From: Bryobacterales bacterium
Lineage (GTDB): Bacteria > Acidobacteriota > Terriglobia > Bryobacterales > Bryobacteraceae
Assembly: GCA_030693045.1 (NCBI GenBank)
Contig: JAUYBU010000468.1
Coordinates: forward strand, 1 to 35,640
Reading direction: 5' to 3'
Length of the DNA: 35,640 nucleotides
Of the stretch, positions 21,190 to 29,987 are shown piece after piece. Under the pieces are notes generated by a model, which worked only from the letters and a program-made list of their open reading frames with translations, searched no databases and was not told where the DNA came from. Positions within the stretch are counted from its first letter, which is position 1. Each line of letters begins with the position of its first letter. A program made the translations under genes and the position numbers.

Positions 21190-22547
21190 GCCAGGCGCCT
21201 GAAGCCGGCCGCCGCGGGCGCGCCCCGAAGCCGGGACGAGACGTCTCCCTTAAGTCCTGCGTCCGCGATGCTAGCAAACGCTCCATCGCACGCTTCAAGG
21301 TACTTATCCACGTGCGTTGGCGTGTGCGCCAGCATCGAATAGAATCGCGGACCGGCCAGGAACCCTTTATCCAACATGAGTTGCACAAAGTAAGCGTGGA
21401 GCGAGAGAGCTTCCGGACTCTCCAGCGCGAAGTGACTCAGCGGCGGAATGCCGCCAACGTGAATCGGGAGTCCGTGCTTTGCGGCTATCCGGCGCCAGCC
21501 GTCCTGCACCGTGCAACCGAGCGCCACAAGATGCTTCCCCGCATCGGCGCTGCGATGCTTGCGAATCGTTGCGATGGCCGCCGCGGGCCCGATCCGTTCC
21601 GTCCAATAGGTGCTGCTGATGAAAATGCTCTGCGCCGCCTCCATGACGGCGGCCCGGCCGATGATCGCGCCGATCGCATAGCCGTTTCCCATGGCTTTTG
21701 AAAACACGGCGATGTCCGGTTCCACGCCCAATTCGAGGTGTGCGCCCCCGGTATTCAATCGGAAGCCGGAAGAGATCTCGTCAAAGACCAGGACCGCGCC
21801 AATCCGGTCGGCGACCGCTCGAACAGCGGGCAGGAAGCCAGGATCGGGCCGCTGACCGCGGATGGGCTCCATCACAACGACGCCGATTTCCCGCCCGTGG
21901 TTGGCGACAATCGTTTCCAGTTCGTCCAGGCGGTTGTAGCCGAACGGCAACGCCGTGCCGGCCAGCGCTTTCGGCACGCCGGCAGGCTCGAGACCGGGCA
22001 AAAGATGCCCGCCCAGCGCGTCCCCGGCGCCAAGGTTGGCGGCAAGATACCAATCATGCCATCCGTGATAGCCGCAGAAAGCCACGACATCGCGCCCGGT
22101 CGCCGCTCGCGCAATCCGCACCGCTATGGCCATGGACTCGCCCCCGGTTCGCGCATACCGAACACGCTCGGCCCAGGGGTGAAGTTCGATCAAAAGCTCG
22201 GCCAGCACGACCTCTTCGAAGCAGTTGAGCGAACTTGAATTTCCGTTCTGAATGGCCGCCAACACCGCGGCGTTCACGTCCGGATCGCAATAGCCGAGCA
22301 CGTTTGCGCCGATGCCGCTAATGCTCATGTCCAGGTACCGGTTCCCATCCAGATCCCAGACATGCGCGCCCTCGGCCTTGCTGAAATAGCCGGGCCATAC
22401 GCCCGCCGAAAACTGGTCCGGGCGCTTGGACAGCAACTGACTCATTCCGGGAATCAACCGCTTCGCACGGTCCTGCATCTCTAGGCTGCGGGACCGCGGG
22501 GTTCCGCCGTCCGGCTTCTCACATGGCATTGGCTCTTCGAAGACCAT
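21186..22547 (-). CDS. PLP-dependent class III aminotransferase, glutamate-1-semialdehyde aminomutase-like (ORF opens at 22577)
   Basis: HVWDLDGNRYLDMSISGIGANVLGYCDPDV, RTGGESMAIAVRIARAATGRD, LVFDEISSGFRLNTGGAHLELGVEPDIAVFSKAMGNGYAIGAIIG. Confidence 0.92.
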   Translation of the reverse strand: MVFEEPMPCEKPDGGTPRSRSLEMQDRAKRLIPGMSQLLSKRPDQFSAGVWPGYFSKAEGAHVWDLDGNRYLDMSISGIGANVLGYCDPDVNAAVLAAIQNGNSSSLNCFEEVVLAELLIELHPWAERVRYARTGGESMAIAVRIARAATGRDVVAFCGYHGWHDWYLAANLGAGDALGGHLLPGLEPAGVPKALAGTALPFGYNRLDELETIVANHGREIGVVVMEPIRGQRPDPGFLPAVRAVADRIGAVLVFDEISSGFRLNTGGAHLELGVEPDIAVFSKAMGNGYAIGAIIGRAAVMEAAQSIFISSTYWTERIGPAAAIATIRKHRSADAGKHLVALGCTVQDGWRRIAAKHGLPIHVGGIPPLSHFALESPEALSLHAYFVQLMLDKGFLAGPRFYSMLAHTPTHVDKYLEACDGAFASIADAGLKGDVSSRLRGAPAAAGFRRLA

Positions 22548-23296
22548 TCGCGATCCTTCCTGAAAGCCGTTTCCCACCCGGCGTTTCTCACATACTTGGA
22601 GTTCAGCGTCTTGAGCGCCGGCTCCCGATCGAGCAGCGCCAGAATATCCGCGGTAGTGAACTCGGGGTTCTCCGGATACAGTGACTCATAGATACGCCGC
22701 ACGAGGTCGAAATCCTCGCGGTTGTCCACCGTCCAACGTAAGAACGACAGGTCTGGACCGCTGTTGTAGTCACCCAGCGAAAACCGCTTCGGCTGTTCAA
22801 TCATGAAGAAAGTGACGTGCTCCCGGTGGGACGGGAGGACGGCTTCCCTCCAAGCCTGCCCCAGGACTTTGAAACTGAATACTTCCACATCCATGCCGTC
22901 GGGAAAGGCCGGCACTCGCGCATTACTCGCGTAGTCGAACTGGTTTTCTAAGTAGAACTCGAACACCCGGTCAATCAGGTCCGGGTCCGCGAGAGGGCAG
23001 TCTCCAGTCAGGCGGATCACATGATCGGCGGAGGCCTCCTTCGCCGCCTGGTAGTATCGATCCAAGACATCGTCGAGACTGCCGCGGTAGCAGGACACAT
23101 CCAGATCCGCCGCAAGACCAGCGATAGGGTCGTCGTTGGAGCCCGTCGATGTGGCAACGATAAGCCGATCGACGCACTTGGCACGCTGGATTCGCTCGAC
23201 CTGCCGCGCCAGCATCGGCCGGCCGAGAATCGGCAGCAATACCTTGTTTGGCAACCGGCTCGAACTCATGCGCGCCTGAAGAATAGCAGCAGTCAT
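22481..23296 (-). CDS. SpsF/NeuA-like cytidylyltransferase (nucleotidyltransferase)
   Basis: MTAAILQARMSSSRLPNKVLLPILGRPMLARQVERIQRAKCVDRLIVATS..HVIRLTGDCPLADPDLIDRV..DGMDVEVFSF..EHVTFFM. Confidence 0.93.
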   Translation of the reverse strand: MTAAILQARMSSSRLPNKVLLPILGRPMLARQVERIQRAKCVDRLIVATSTGSNDDPIAGLAADLDVSCYRGSLDDVLDRYYQAAKEASADHVIRLTGDCPLADPDLIDRVFEFYLENQFDYASNARVPAFPDGMDVEVFSFKVLGQAWREAVLPSHREHVTFFMIEQPKRFSLGDYNSGPDLSFLRWTVDNREDFDLVRRIYESLYPENPEFTTADILALLDREPALKTLNSKYVRNAGWETAFRKDREWSSKSQCHVRSRTAEPRGPAA

Positions 23297-23309
23297 GGAA
23301 TGCCCTCAC

Positions 23310-24503
23310 TCACTTGAGCCATTTGTGATAGGTCAGTTCGACACGCTTGGTCAAGAAGCCCGCACGCTGGTATAATCGCTGCGCCGCAACATTACGGCCC
23401 TGCGTGACCACTTCCAAACTCGTAACGCCGTCCTTAGCCAGCCATTCGACTGAGGCACGCAAGAAGGCCGCGCCCAGACCCATTCCGTGATGGTCCCGGC
23501 TAAGCCCGAACAGCCCAATGCGGCCGGCGGCCGAATGGCCCCGTTGCAGCTTGACGGTGCAGAATCCGATGGGGCAACCGTTGTCGTAAAGCGCCAGCGC
23601 AAAATCGTCGAACGTGCCCAACACGCCGTTCCTGATCCAGGTACCGTAAAAGGCGCGGAGGGTTTCCTCTTCAAATCCGCCGTCAAAGTAGTACCGGCTG
23701 TCTCGATAGAGATCGCTCCCGATCGAGACGAGAGCGTCGATGTCTTCCTCCCGTGCGACGGCAATGTGCAACTTCCTGTTACTATCGTCGCCGTTGGCGC
23801 GCGGATTCTTGAGTTCGAACGTCACGCGAGTGTCCGCCAGGGAGTACCGATGAGCCTCCGCGGTGGTGACGCTAAGCCGATCACCGCTCCCGCATCGGAA
23901 CTCGATGAATCTCAAGTCCTGATCCGCGGCCTTCTGGCGTACGCGGGCTTCGATAGACTCAGTCAGCCGTAGGCAAGTTACCCGTCCCACTCCGAAACCG
24001 AAGAACGCGCTGTCCCACTTGAGTTTCGCGACCAGCGAGAGAATGTCCGCCAGGGCGGAGTCGACCCGGCTGGAATCAACCACGGCCGTGAGGTCTTGAA
24101 TCGACAAACCGAGCCATGCGGCGATCTGTCCAGCGTCGATCTGCGACAGCACGGCGGCGGGCAGGAACGCCGGTCCCGCAAAACTATCTGTCGAAGGGCC
24201 AGCCAGCGGATCGATCACGATATCGGGCAAAGCCGCGGCTGGCGTTACACGACCCAGCTTCACCAGCACAATCTTCTCGTCGCGCAGCGTCTCCGCGATC
24301 TCGTGGCTAACATCTGTTGTGGTGATCACTTGCGCGGGCTTCTGTTGTGCGATGTACAAACGCAAACGCGTGTCGTCGCAGTCGCTGAGCACGGCGCAGT
24401 CGGGGAATGAACGGATGATGGCTTGAAGTGTCGCCTTGTACACAGCCTGCGAAAGTGCTTCGTCAGGCTGATTCTCGTGTTGAATCAAGGCGACCCGCTT
24501 CAT
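23310..24503 (-). CDS. Two-domain protein: N-terminal unassigned region plus C-terminal GNAT N-acetyltransferase (WecD/FdtC-like)
   Basis: C-terminal KWDSAFFGFGVGRVTCLR..IGLFGLSRDHHGMGLGAAFLRASVEWLAKDGVTSLEVVTQGRNVAAQRLYQRAGF (GNAT); N-term MKRVALIQHENQPDEALSQAVYKATLQAIIRSFPDCAVLSDCDD. Confidence 0.85.
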   Translation of the reverse strand: MKRVALIQHENQPDEALSQAVYKATLQAIIRSFPDCAVLSDCDDTRLRLYIAQQKPAQVITTTDVSHEIAETLRDEKIVLVKLGRVTPAAALPDIVIDPLAGPSTDSFAGPAFLPAAVLSQIDAGQIAAWLGLSIQDLTAVVDSSRVDSALADILSLVAKLKWDSAFFGFGVGRVTCLRLTESIEARVRQKAADQDLRFIEFRCGSGDRLSVTTAEAHRYSLADTRVTFELKNPRANGDDSNRKLHIAVAREEDIDALVSIGSDLYRDSRYYFDGGFEEETLRAFYGTWIRNGVLGTFDDFALALYDNGCPIGFCTVKLQRGHSAAGRIGLFGLSRDHHGMGLGAAFLRASVEWLAKDGVTSLEVVTQGRNVAAQRLYQRAGFLTKRVELTYHKWLK

Positions 24504-24504
24504 C

Positions 24505-25365
24505 TCATCTGTTCCGGCGATATTGCAGGATGTCCGCCTCTGTGGCAACTGCGCTCCAAACCGGCTCACCCAACGCCTCTTCCGCAATATGAATGGACTC
24601 AACCATGGCTCTGAATTCGGCCGGCTCCAGGCTCATGGCATGGTCGGGTCCGGAAGCCAGCTTGGAATAGGTGAAGTGTTTCTCAATGAGGGTGGCGCCC
24701 GCCAGCACCGCGAACTGGGGAGCTGTGATGCCGAGAGTATGGTCGGAGAATCCCACCGGGCAGCCATAGCGCTCACCCAGCGCACGAATCGTGGACAAGT
24801 TGAGATCGCCCAGGCTCTTCACAGGGTATGCGGAGACGCAATGAAGAAGCGCGAAAGCCACACGGGCGGCACGCATTATTTCGACGGCGCGATCGAGTTC
24901 CTCCCGGCTCGCCATGCCGCGCGAGACGATCATTGGCCTTTCTTTCGCGGCCGCCCGCCTGAGCAGCGGCAGATTCACAACGTCAAAGGACGCGATTTTG
25001 AAGCAGGGCGCGCCCACCTCGGTCAGAAAGTCCACCGACTCGTCATCGAAGGGAGTCGAGAAACATGTGGCGCCTATCGAGTCCGCATACTCGAACAGCC
25101 GCCGCTGGTCCGCAAAGGGTATCTCGCACTGCTTGAGAATCCCGAAGATCGGTGAGTCTCGGGCGACCCGCTTTTCGGTAAGGTAAGTCTGCAGCTTGAC
25201 AGCATTCGCGCCGGCGGCCTTGGCGCTGTCCATCAGTTCTTTGGCCCGATTGAAGTCACCATTGTGATTAATGCCGATCTCAGCGATTACAAAGGCCGGG
25301 CAGCCCTCTCCAACAAAGTCACGGCCGAGTTGGAACCTCACACGGGGACTTGCCGCTTCCGTCAT
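24505..25365 (-). CDS. N-acetylneuraminate synthase (NeuB/PseI/LegI)-like sugar synthase lacking a SAF C-terminal domain
   Basis: FVIAEIGINHNGDFNRAKELMDSAKAAGANAVKLQTY, FSTPFDDESVDFLTEVGAPCFKIASFDV, LHCVSAYPVKSLGDLNLSTIRALGERYGCPVGFSDHTLGI, GATLIEKHFTYSKLASGPDHAMSLEP. Confidence 0.95.
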   Translation of the reverse strand: MTEAASPRVRFQLGRDFVGEGCPAFVIAEIGINHNGDFNRAKELMDSAKAAGANAVKLQTYLTEKRVARDSPIFGILKQCEIPFADQRRLFEYADSIGATCFSTPFDDESVDFLTEVGAPCFKIASFDVVNLPLLRRAAAKERPMIVSRGMASREELDRAVEIMRAARVAFALLHCVSAYPVKSLGDLNLSTIRALGERYGCPVGFSDHTLGITAPQFAVLAGATLIEKHFTYSKLASGPDHAMSLEPAEFRAMVESIHIAEEALGEPVWSAVATEADILQYRRNR

Positions 25366-25375
25366 TGCGTCCTCC

Positions 25376-26158
25376 TCACCAACATGTCAGACCACCATCT
25401 ATGACCAGGTTCTGACCGGTGATATAACTTGCGCCTTCGGAGGCGAGAAACACGACTCCGGCGACAACGTCCTCCGCCGAGGCCATGCGTCCCATCGGGC
25501 AGCGCGCGGAGTAGTTCGCCACAAAGCCCTCGCCCTGCACGGCGCGGTTCAGGACGCCTCCGGGCGATACGGCATTGACCCTGATGTTGCGCGGCGCAAG
25601 GTGAACGGCGAAGTACCGGGTCATCTGGATGAGGGCGGCCTTGGTGGCGCCGTAGATTTCGGAACTGTTGCGCGCCGTGTCGGTGTAGACACGCGGGTCG
25701 GGAGCTACTACGCCGAAAAGCGATGCGATGTTCACCACGGCGCCTCCGCCCGAGGCGGCGCCAACCTGAAATCGGGAAGCGAAATGCTTGATGCACCACA
25801 GGGGGCCTTTGAGGTTGACCCCGTACACCCAGTCGAGTTCCGGCTCCTTGCGTTCCTCGAAGGGCGTGAATACCGCCACGCCCGCGTTGTTGATCAGCAC
25901 GTCAACACGAGCGTACCGGCGCCATGCCCGTTCGAATCCCGCCGCCACGCTCACCTCGTTCGAAACATCCATCTCCAGAAACTCGGCGCAGGCCGGCGAT
26001 CCGGCGGGCGGCTTCAGATCGGCTCCCAGCACGGTGGCGCCGAGAGAGTGGAATGCATCGGCGAGCGAGGCCCCGAGCTGCCCGGCCGCTCCGGTAATGA
26101 GCACCACCTTGCCCGATGCGCCAATCATTCGGTCGGCAAGACTCGTCTGTGTGGTCAC
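25376..26158 (-). CDS. SDR-family oxidoreductase
   Basis: KVVLITGAAGQLGASLADAF, INNAGVAV, IYGATKAALIQMTRYFAVHLAPRNIRVNAVSPGG, ASEGASYITGQNLVIDGGLTCW. Confidence 0.96.
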   Translation of the reverse strand: MTTQTSLADRMIGASGKVVLITGAAGQLGASLADAFHSLGATVLGADLKPPAGSPACAEFLEMDVSNEVSVAAGFERAWRRYARVDVLINNAGVAVFTPFEERKEPELDWVYGVNLKGPLWCIKHFASRFQVGAASGGGAVVNIASLFGVVAPDPRVYTDTARNSSEIYGATKAALIQMTRYFAVHLAPRNIRVNAVSPGGVLNRAVQGEGFVANYSARCPMGRMASAEDVVAGVVFLASEGASYITGQNLVIDGGLTCW

Positions 26159-26928
26159 GAAAGCAGACCCTTGTATCGAAGAAGCGAGTCGATCAGCAGC
26201 TCGGCATCTTTGTAGTATTCGACGCTCACGTACTGGACGGGAAGAGCGCGGGCAAGCGCCACCGCCTGCACGTCCATGTCCTGGCCGGGACAGCGGTGGG
26301 CGTCGGCCGCCATTGGACCCGGCCGCAGTTCCGGTTCGCAGATATGAAGCTGCACGGTTCTGGCCAGCGGCAGCGTCGAAATGTATTCCTCAAAGCGCCG
26401 GTCCGTATTGTGGGCCGTAATCATGGCGTGGGCGACATCCAGCAGCAGCCGGCAGCCGGTCCGTTCGGTCAGCTCGGTCAGAAAGTCCCCGTCGGTTACG
26501 GTCTGGTACGCTTGGGTCGGAAAATAGTTATTGTTCTCGACCGCGATGAGCGCACCCGGCGGTAGCGCCCCGCGCAACCATGCCGTGTTGTCCACGGCGG
26601 CCTGAAGCATTTCCTCCCGGGTGAGCCGGCGCCCTCCGGGCCGGAACATCCCGGAATCTACCGATGGCCGATCGCAGTTGCAAGCCGCATGAAAGCTAAC
26701 CAGTCTCAGTTCCCGCTTGAGTTCGAAAGCGTCAGCCAATTGCCGCTTTCGCGATTCGTCCCAGGGATGAATGATGTTCGCCTCGCTGTGAAACAAGTAC
26801 TGGCGGGGCAGCGCGCTGCCGAGACTCTGCTCGCGGCATTCCAGACAGGCGCTTGCGGAGGCGATTCGCGCCGCGATTTCCGGGTCGTCGAAGAGCTGCG
26901 ATATGGGCGTCGCCAATTCAATCGCCAT
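26155..26928 (-). CDS. TIM-barrel protein resembling DUF692/MNIO (or xylose isomerase-like) family
   Basis: FHSEANIIHPWD..VSFHAACNCDRPS..LIAVENNNYFPT..DGDFLTELTERTGCRLLLDVAHAMITAHNTDRRFEEYISTLPLARTVQLHICEPE..DAHRCPGQ, reminiscent of DUF692 EN..FL.EL..RTGC.LLLDVNN..N....Y...LP..R..QIH.. Confidence 0.7.
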   Translation of the reverse strand: MAIELATPISQLFDDPEIAARIASASACLECREQSLGSALPRQYLFHSEANIIHPWDESRKRQLADAFELKRELRLVSFHAACNCDRPSVDSGMFRPGGRRLTREEMLQAAVDNTAWLRGALPPGALIAVENNNYFPTQAYQTVTDGDFLTELTERTGCRLLLDVAHAMITAHNTDRRFEEYISTLPLARTVQLHICEPELRPGPMAADAHRCPGQDMDVQAVALARALPVQYVSVEYYKDAELLIDSLLRYKGLLS

Positions 26929-28165
26929 CGTGCACCCAGGCATAGTCGCCCTGTTCGATCCGGGCCCCGGCGCCGGAGCCGGCCGCGATCGGCAACGGCA
27001 GTCTGGCCGCCCGGACACCCAACAGAATCTCCCTGGTTGCCTCGATGACCGACTCCACGTCGGCATCGCTCATCCTGGGCGAGAGCGGGAGACTCACCGT
27101 CCGGCGTCCGATGTTCATTGCATTCCGCCACTGCTGGGGCCGCCAACCGAAGCGGTGCTGATAGTACTCGAACTCCGGTATGGACCGGTAATGGACGCTT
27201 GCCGAGACCAGTCGCTTCTTCATCCGGCGGATGAACTCGTCGCGATCGATTCCGGCCTCGGCCTCGCCGACCTGGATCGTGAACAAGTGGTAGGCATGAC
27301 GCGTATCGCTGACCACGGGCGCGGGCAGGGTAATCGGCAGATCCGCCAGTTCCCGGGAATACGCGGCCCATATTTGCGCGCGCCGGAGCCAGTTCTTCTC
27401 GACCCGGGCAAGCTGATGGATCCCGATGGCCGCCTGAAGGTCCATCATGTTGTACTTGAATCCAGGCTCGGTGATCGTGTAATGAATCTTGTCGGAATCT
27501 TCGAAGCGCTTCCAGGCGTCCCGCGACATTCCATGCAGCGCGAGTTCCCGGATGCGGGCGATCAGTTTCTGGTCGCTCGAGATCACCATGCCGCCCTCGC
27601 CGGTCGCGACGTTCTTCGTTACATAAAAGCTGAATGCGCCGATGTCGCCGAACGTCCCGGCCTTGCGGCCCCGGTATTCCGTCTCGATCGCGTGCGCGCA
27701 GTCCTCGACGATCCGAAGGCCGTGCTCCGCCGCCAGGGCGCAAATCGGATCCATCTCGCAGGCGCGGCCCGCGTAGTGGACCGGCAGCAGCACCTTGGTG
27801 CGCTCGGTGATGCAATGCCGGATGTGGCGCGGGTCGATATTGCCCGTTACCGGATCCACGTCCGCCAGCACCGGAGTTCCACCGGCATGGATGATCGCAT
27901 TCACCGTGGCGCAGAAAGTCATCGGCGTGGTGATGACTTCATCTCCGGGCTTGAGATCCAGAACCAACAGGCTCAGGTGAAGACCGGCACTACAGGAATT
28001 CAACGCCGCCGCATACGGCGCCTCTTTATAGGCGGCAAAAGCGGACTCGAAGCGTCCCACCTTGGGCCCCGTGCCCAACCATCCGCTCCGAAGTGTGTCG
28101 ACAACTTCGTCGATCTCCTCCTGTTCGATCTTCGGCGTGCCAAACACCAACAGATCATCGCGCAT
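26918..28165 (-). CDS. DegT/DnrJ/EryC1-type sugar aminotransferase
   Basis: EIDEVVDTLRSGWLGTGPKVGRFESAFAAYKEAPYAAALNSCSAGLHLSLLVLDLKPGDEVITTPMTFCATVNAIIHAGGTPVLADVDPVTGNIDP..; EDCAHAIETEYRGRKAGTFGDIGAFSFYVTKNVATGEGGMV. Confidence 0.97.
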   Translation of the reverse strand: MRDDLLVFGTPKIEQEEIDEVVDTLRSGWLGTGPKVGRFESAFAAYKEAPYAAALNSCSAGLHLSLLVLDLKPGDEVITTPMTFCATVNAIIHAGGTPVLADVDPVTGNIDPRHIRHCITERTKVLLPVHYAGRACEMDPICALAAEHGLRIVEDCAHAIETEYRGRKAGTFGDIGAFSFYVTKNVATGEGGMVISSDQKLIARIRELALHGMSRDAWKRFEDSDKIHYTITEPGFKYNMMDLQAAIGIHQLARVEKNWLRRAQIWAAYSRELADLPITLPAPVVSDTRHAYHLFTIQVGEAEAGIDRDEFIRRMKKRLVSASVHYRSIPEFEYYQHRFGWRPQQWRNAMNIGRRTVSLPLSPRMSDADVESVIEATREILLGVRAARLPLPIAAGSGAGARIEQGDYAWVHDGD

Positions 28166-28255
28166 GGTGGTGTATCCGCGCTCCTTCGTGCCGCTCGCCA
28201 GCTTGGTTGCGATGCCCGACGCGATTGTCCCGGTCCACTCCTGGCGGCGGCGTTT

Positions 28256-28927
28256 CTAATCCGCGCGTTCGTAGCCGGCGCCCAGGTCCTTATACAGGAC
28301 GACCGAAGACACCCTCTCTTGCTTCTCATCGGCAAAGGCTGATGAAGTATGCGAAAAGCTGAGTTTTTCGACCAAGACGTAATGGGGATAGACCGTGAAC
28401 GGTCTGGAATAGTCCATCTTGTAGGTGTTGACGCCGATGTGGTGCTTGTAAGGCCGGACGAAAGGCGACGGGGGGTCGAAATCCGTTATCCCCAAGAACC
28501 TCCGGTTTTTCAACACGCGGTCGGCCTCGGCGACTACACGCGACAGCAACGACCGATCGATCAAGTACAGACAGAAGCCAAAGAGGACAAAATCGAAGGA
28601 ACCATCGGCAAATTCCAGACGCTCGGCCGTGCCCACCGAGAGGTGCGTGTTCGGAAAGCGGTCGCCTCCGGAACGAACGGCCTTCTCCGATGGATCGACT
28701 CCAAAACACGCACACCCGGCCCGCGTCCGGAGATAATTCAGGTTGTGACCGGAAGAACATCCGATCTCGAGAACTCTGTGATCGGGCTGCAGATAGCGGC
28801 AATAGAAATCGAGGGGCTTTTCGAGGAGTGGAGAAAGGTCCGAATCGTAAGTCCCCACGTGCCGGTCGAAGAAGTTATTGCCTTCGCCGGCGAGAAACGC
28901 GTCTCGTTGGGAAACACTCTCACTCAT
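28256..28927 (-). CDS. Class I SAM-dependent methyltransferase
   Basis: MSESVSQRDAFLAGEGNNFFDRHVGTYDSDLSPLLEKPLDFYCRYLQPDHRVLEIGCSSGHNLNYL..GVDPSEKAVRSG..SVGTAERLEFADGSFDFVLFGFCLYLIDR. Confidence 0.93.
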   Translation of the reverse strand: MSESVSQRDAFLAGEGNNFFDRHVGTYDSDLSPLLEKPLDFYCRYLQPDHRVLEIGCSSGHNLNYLRTRAGCACFGVDPSEKAVRSGGDRFPNTHLSVGTAERLEFADGSFDFVLFGFCLYLIDRSLLSRVVAEADRVLKNRRFLGITDFDPPSPFVRPYKHHIGVNTYKMDYSRPFTVYPHYVLVEKLSFSHTSSAFADEKQERVSSVVLYKDLGAGYERAD

Positions 28928-29144
28928 TTGCGCACCGTTGCCGAAACAAACACCGAAACGGTGGGGGTGAACACAAGGCTGCACGCGATCCCGGCATGGC
29001 ATCGTTCCGGACTGGCTGGGCTCATCGGCAGCGCGGCCACCGGTCCGGGCCACTGGGAAGACATCCGGGTGGGCGTCCAGGCGCAATGGAATGCCGTTCT
29101 CCAGTCGGCTGGCGACCTCGCGCGCGCCCGACTATTGGCGGAGT

Positions 29145-29450
29145 TCATGGGCCGCACTCCGGCAAGATATTGGCGTCCGCCAGTTTGTTGCCGCTCAGGC
29201 CCGCGCCGGGGACCGGCTCGGCCCGAGACCGGATGCGCTCCACCAGACTCTGAACCGCTTCCGGGGTGACGCCCTGGGCGGCTATCAGGTTCTCCTCGCG
29301 GGTGAACCGGATCTCCTTGCGCAGCACCAGAATCTCTCTGGGGGCCGTAATGCCGAGCTTCACCTTGCCGGGGCCGGCGTCGAGGATCTCGATTTCGACG
29401 TCCTCGCCAATGAGGACCGACTGCCCGGCCCGGCGGCGAATCACGAGCAC
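29145..29450 (-). CDS. csrA: Carbon storage/translational regulator CsrA (with C-terminal extension)
   Basis: GTG start; VLVIRRRAGQSVLIGEDVEIEILDAGPGKVKLGITAPREILVLRKEI is the CsrA core. Confidence 0.96.
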   Translation of the reverse strand: MLVIRRRAGQSVLIGEDVEIEILDAGPGKVKLGITAPREILVLRKEIRFTREENLIAAQGVTPEAVQSLVERIRSRAEPVPGAGLSGNKLADANILPECGP

Positions 29451-29905
29451 TGAGGCTCCAGGTCCCGGGCCAGCAAGGGATGCTGGTGCGAGTACGACGA
29501 GTCCGCCTGAACCGACTGAACCGCCAGACGCTTCCGCCAATTGATGACGATCGGCGCGAGCAAATTGGCCGTGGCCGGGCGATCCTCGGCAAGCGAGACG
29601 ATCGCCAGGTGAATGACATCCTCGCCGACCACGGGCTGGCGGTCTTCGGCGAGCTCCAGCGTGTGAAGCTCTTCGGCAGTCAGAGTGAGTTCGTAGTCCG
29701 GAAGGATGCCCTGGACCGGCACGGTGATGAAGCACAACTCGGGCCGCGACAAGCTTTGCAGAAAGACGAGAGGCTTGTTGAGTTCCTGCTCGATGAGCAG
29801 GAAGCGGCGCTCGTTCTCGAAACCCGGGAGTCCAACCGGGTATTCGATCACCGACTCGGGCAGGTACGCGATTTCCCCGAAATACCTGGTTTGAAATTCC
29901 GGCAT
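29441..29905 (-). CDS. fliW: Flagellar assembly factor FliW
   Basis: MPEFQTRYFGEIAYLPESVIEYPVGLPGFENERRFLLIEQELNKPLVFLQSLSRPELCFITVP; overlaps csrA start by 10 nt. Confidence 0.95.
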   Translation of the reverse strand: MPEFQTRYFGEIAYLPESVIEYPVGLPGFENERRFLLIEQELNKPLVFLQSLSRPELCFITVPVQGILPDYELTLTAEELHTLELAEDRQPVVGEDVIHLAIVSLAEDRPATANLLAPIVINWRKRLAVQSVQADSSYSHQHPLLARDLEPQCS

Positions 29906-29987
29906 GGGATTGTTGAGGGAGCTCCTTGGGCGCCCGATAGCCGCCACCTTTCGACGAGCAGTTTTGTGGCCAAAACGCCGCGCGACC

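Noticed and set aside
26903-28342. 479-aa plus ORF opposite the DegT aminotransferase
   Set aside because: Aminotransferase signatures are unambiguous on the minus strand.
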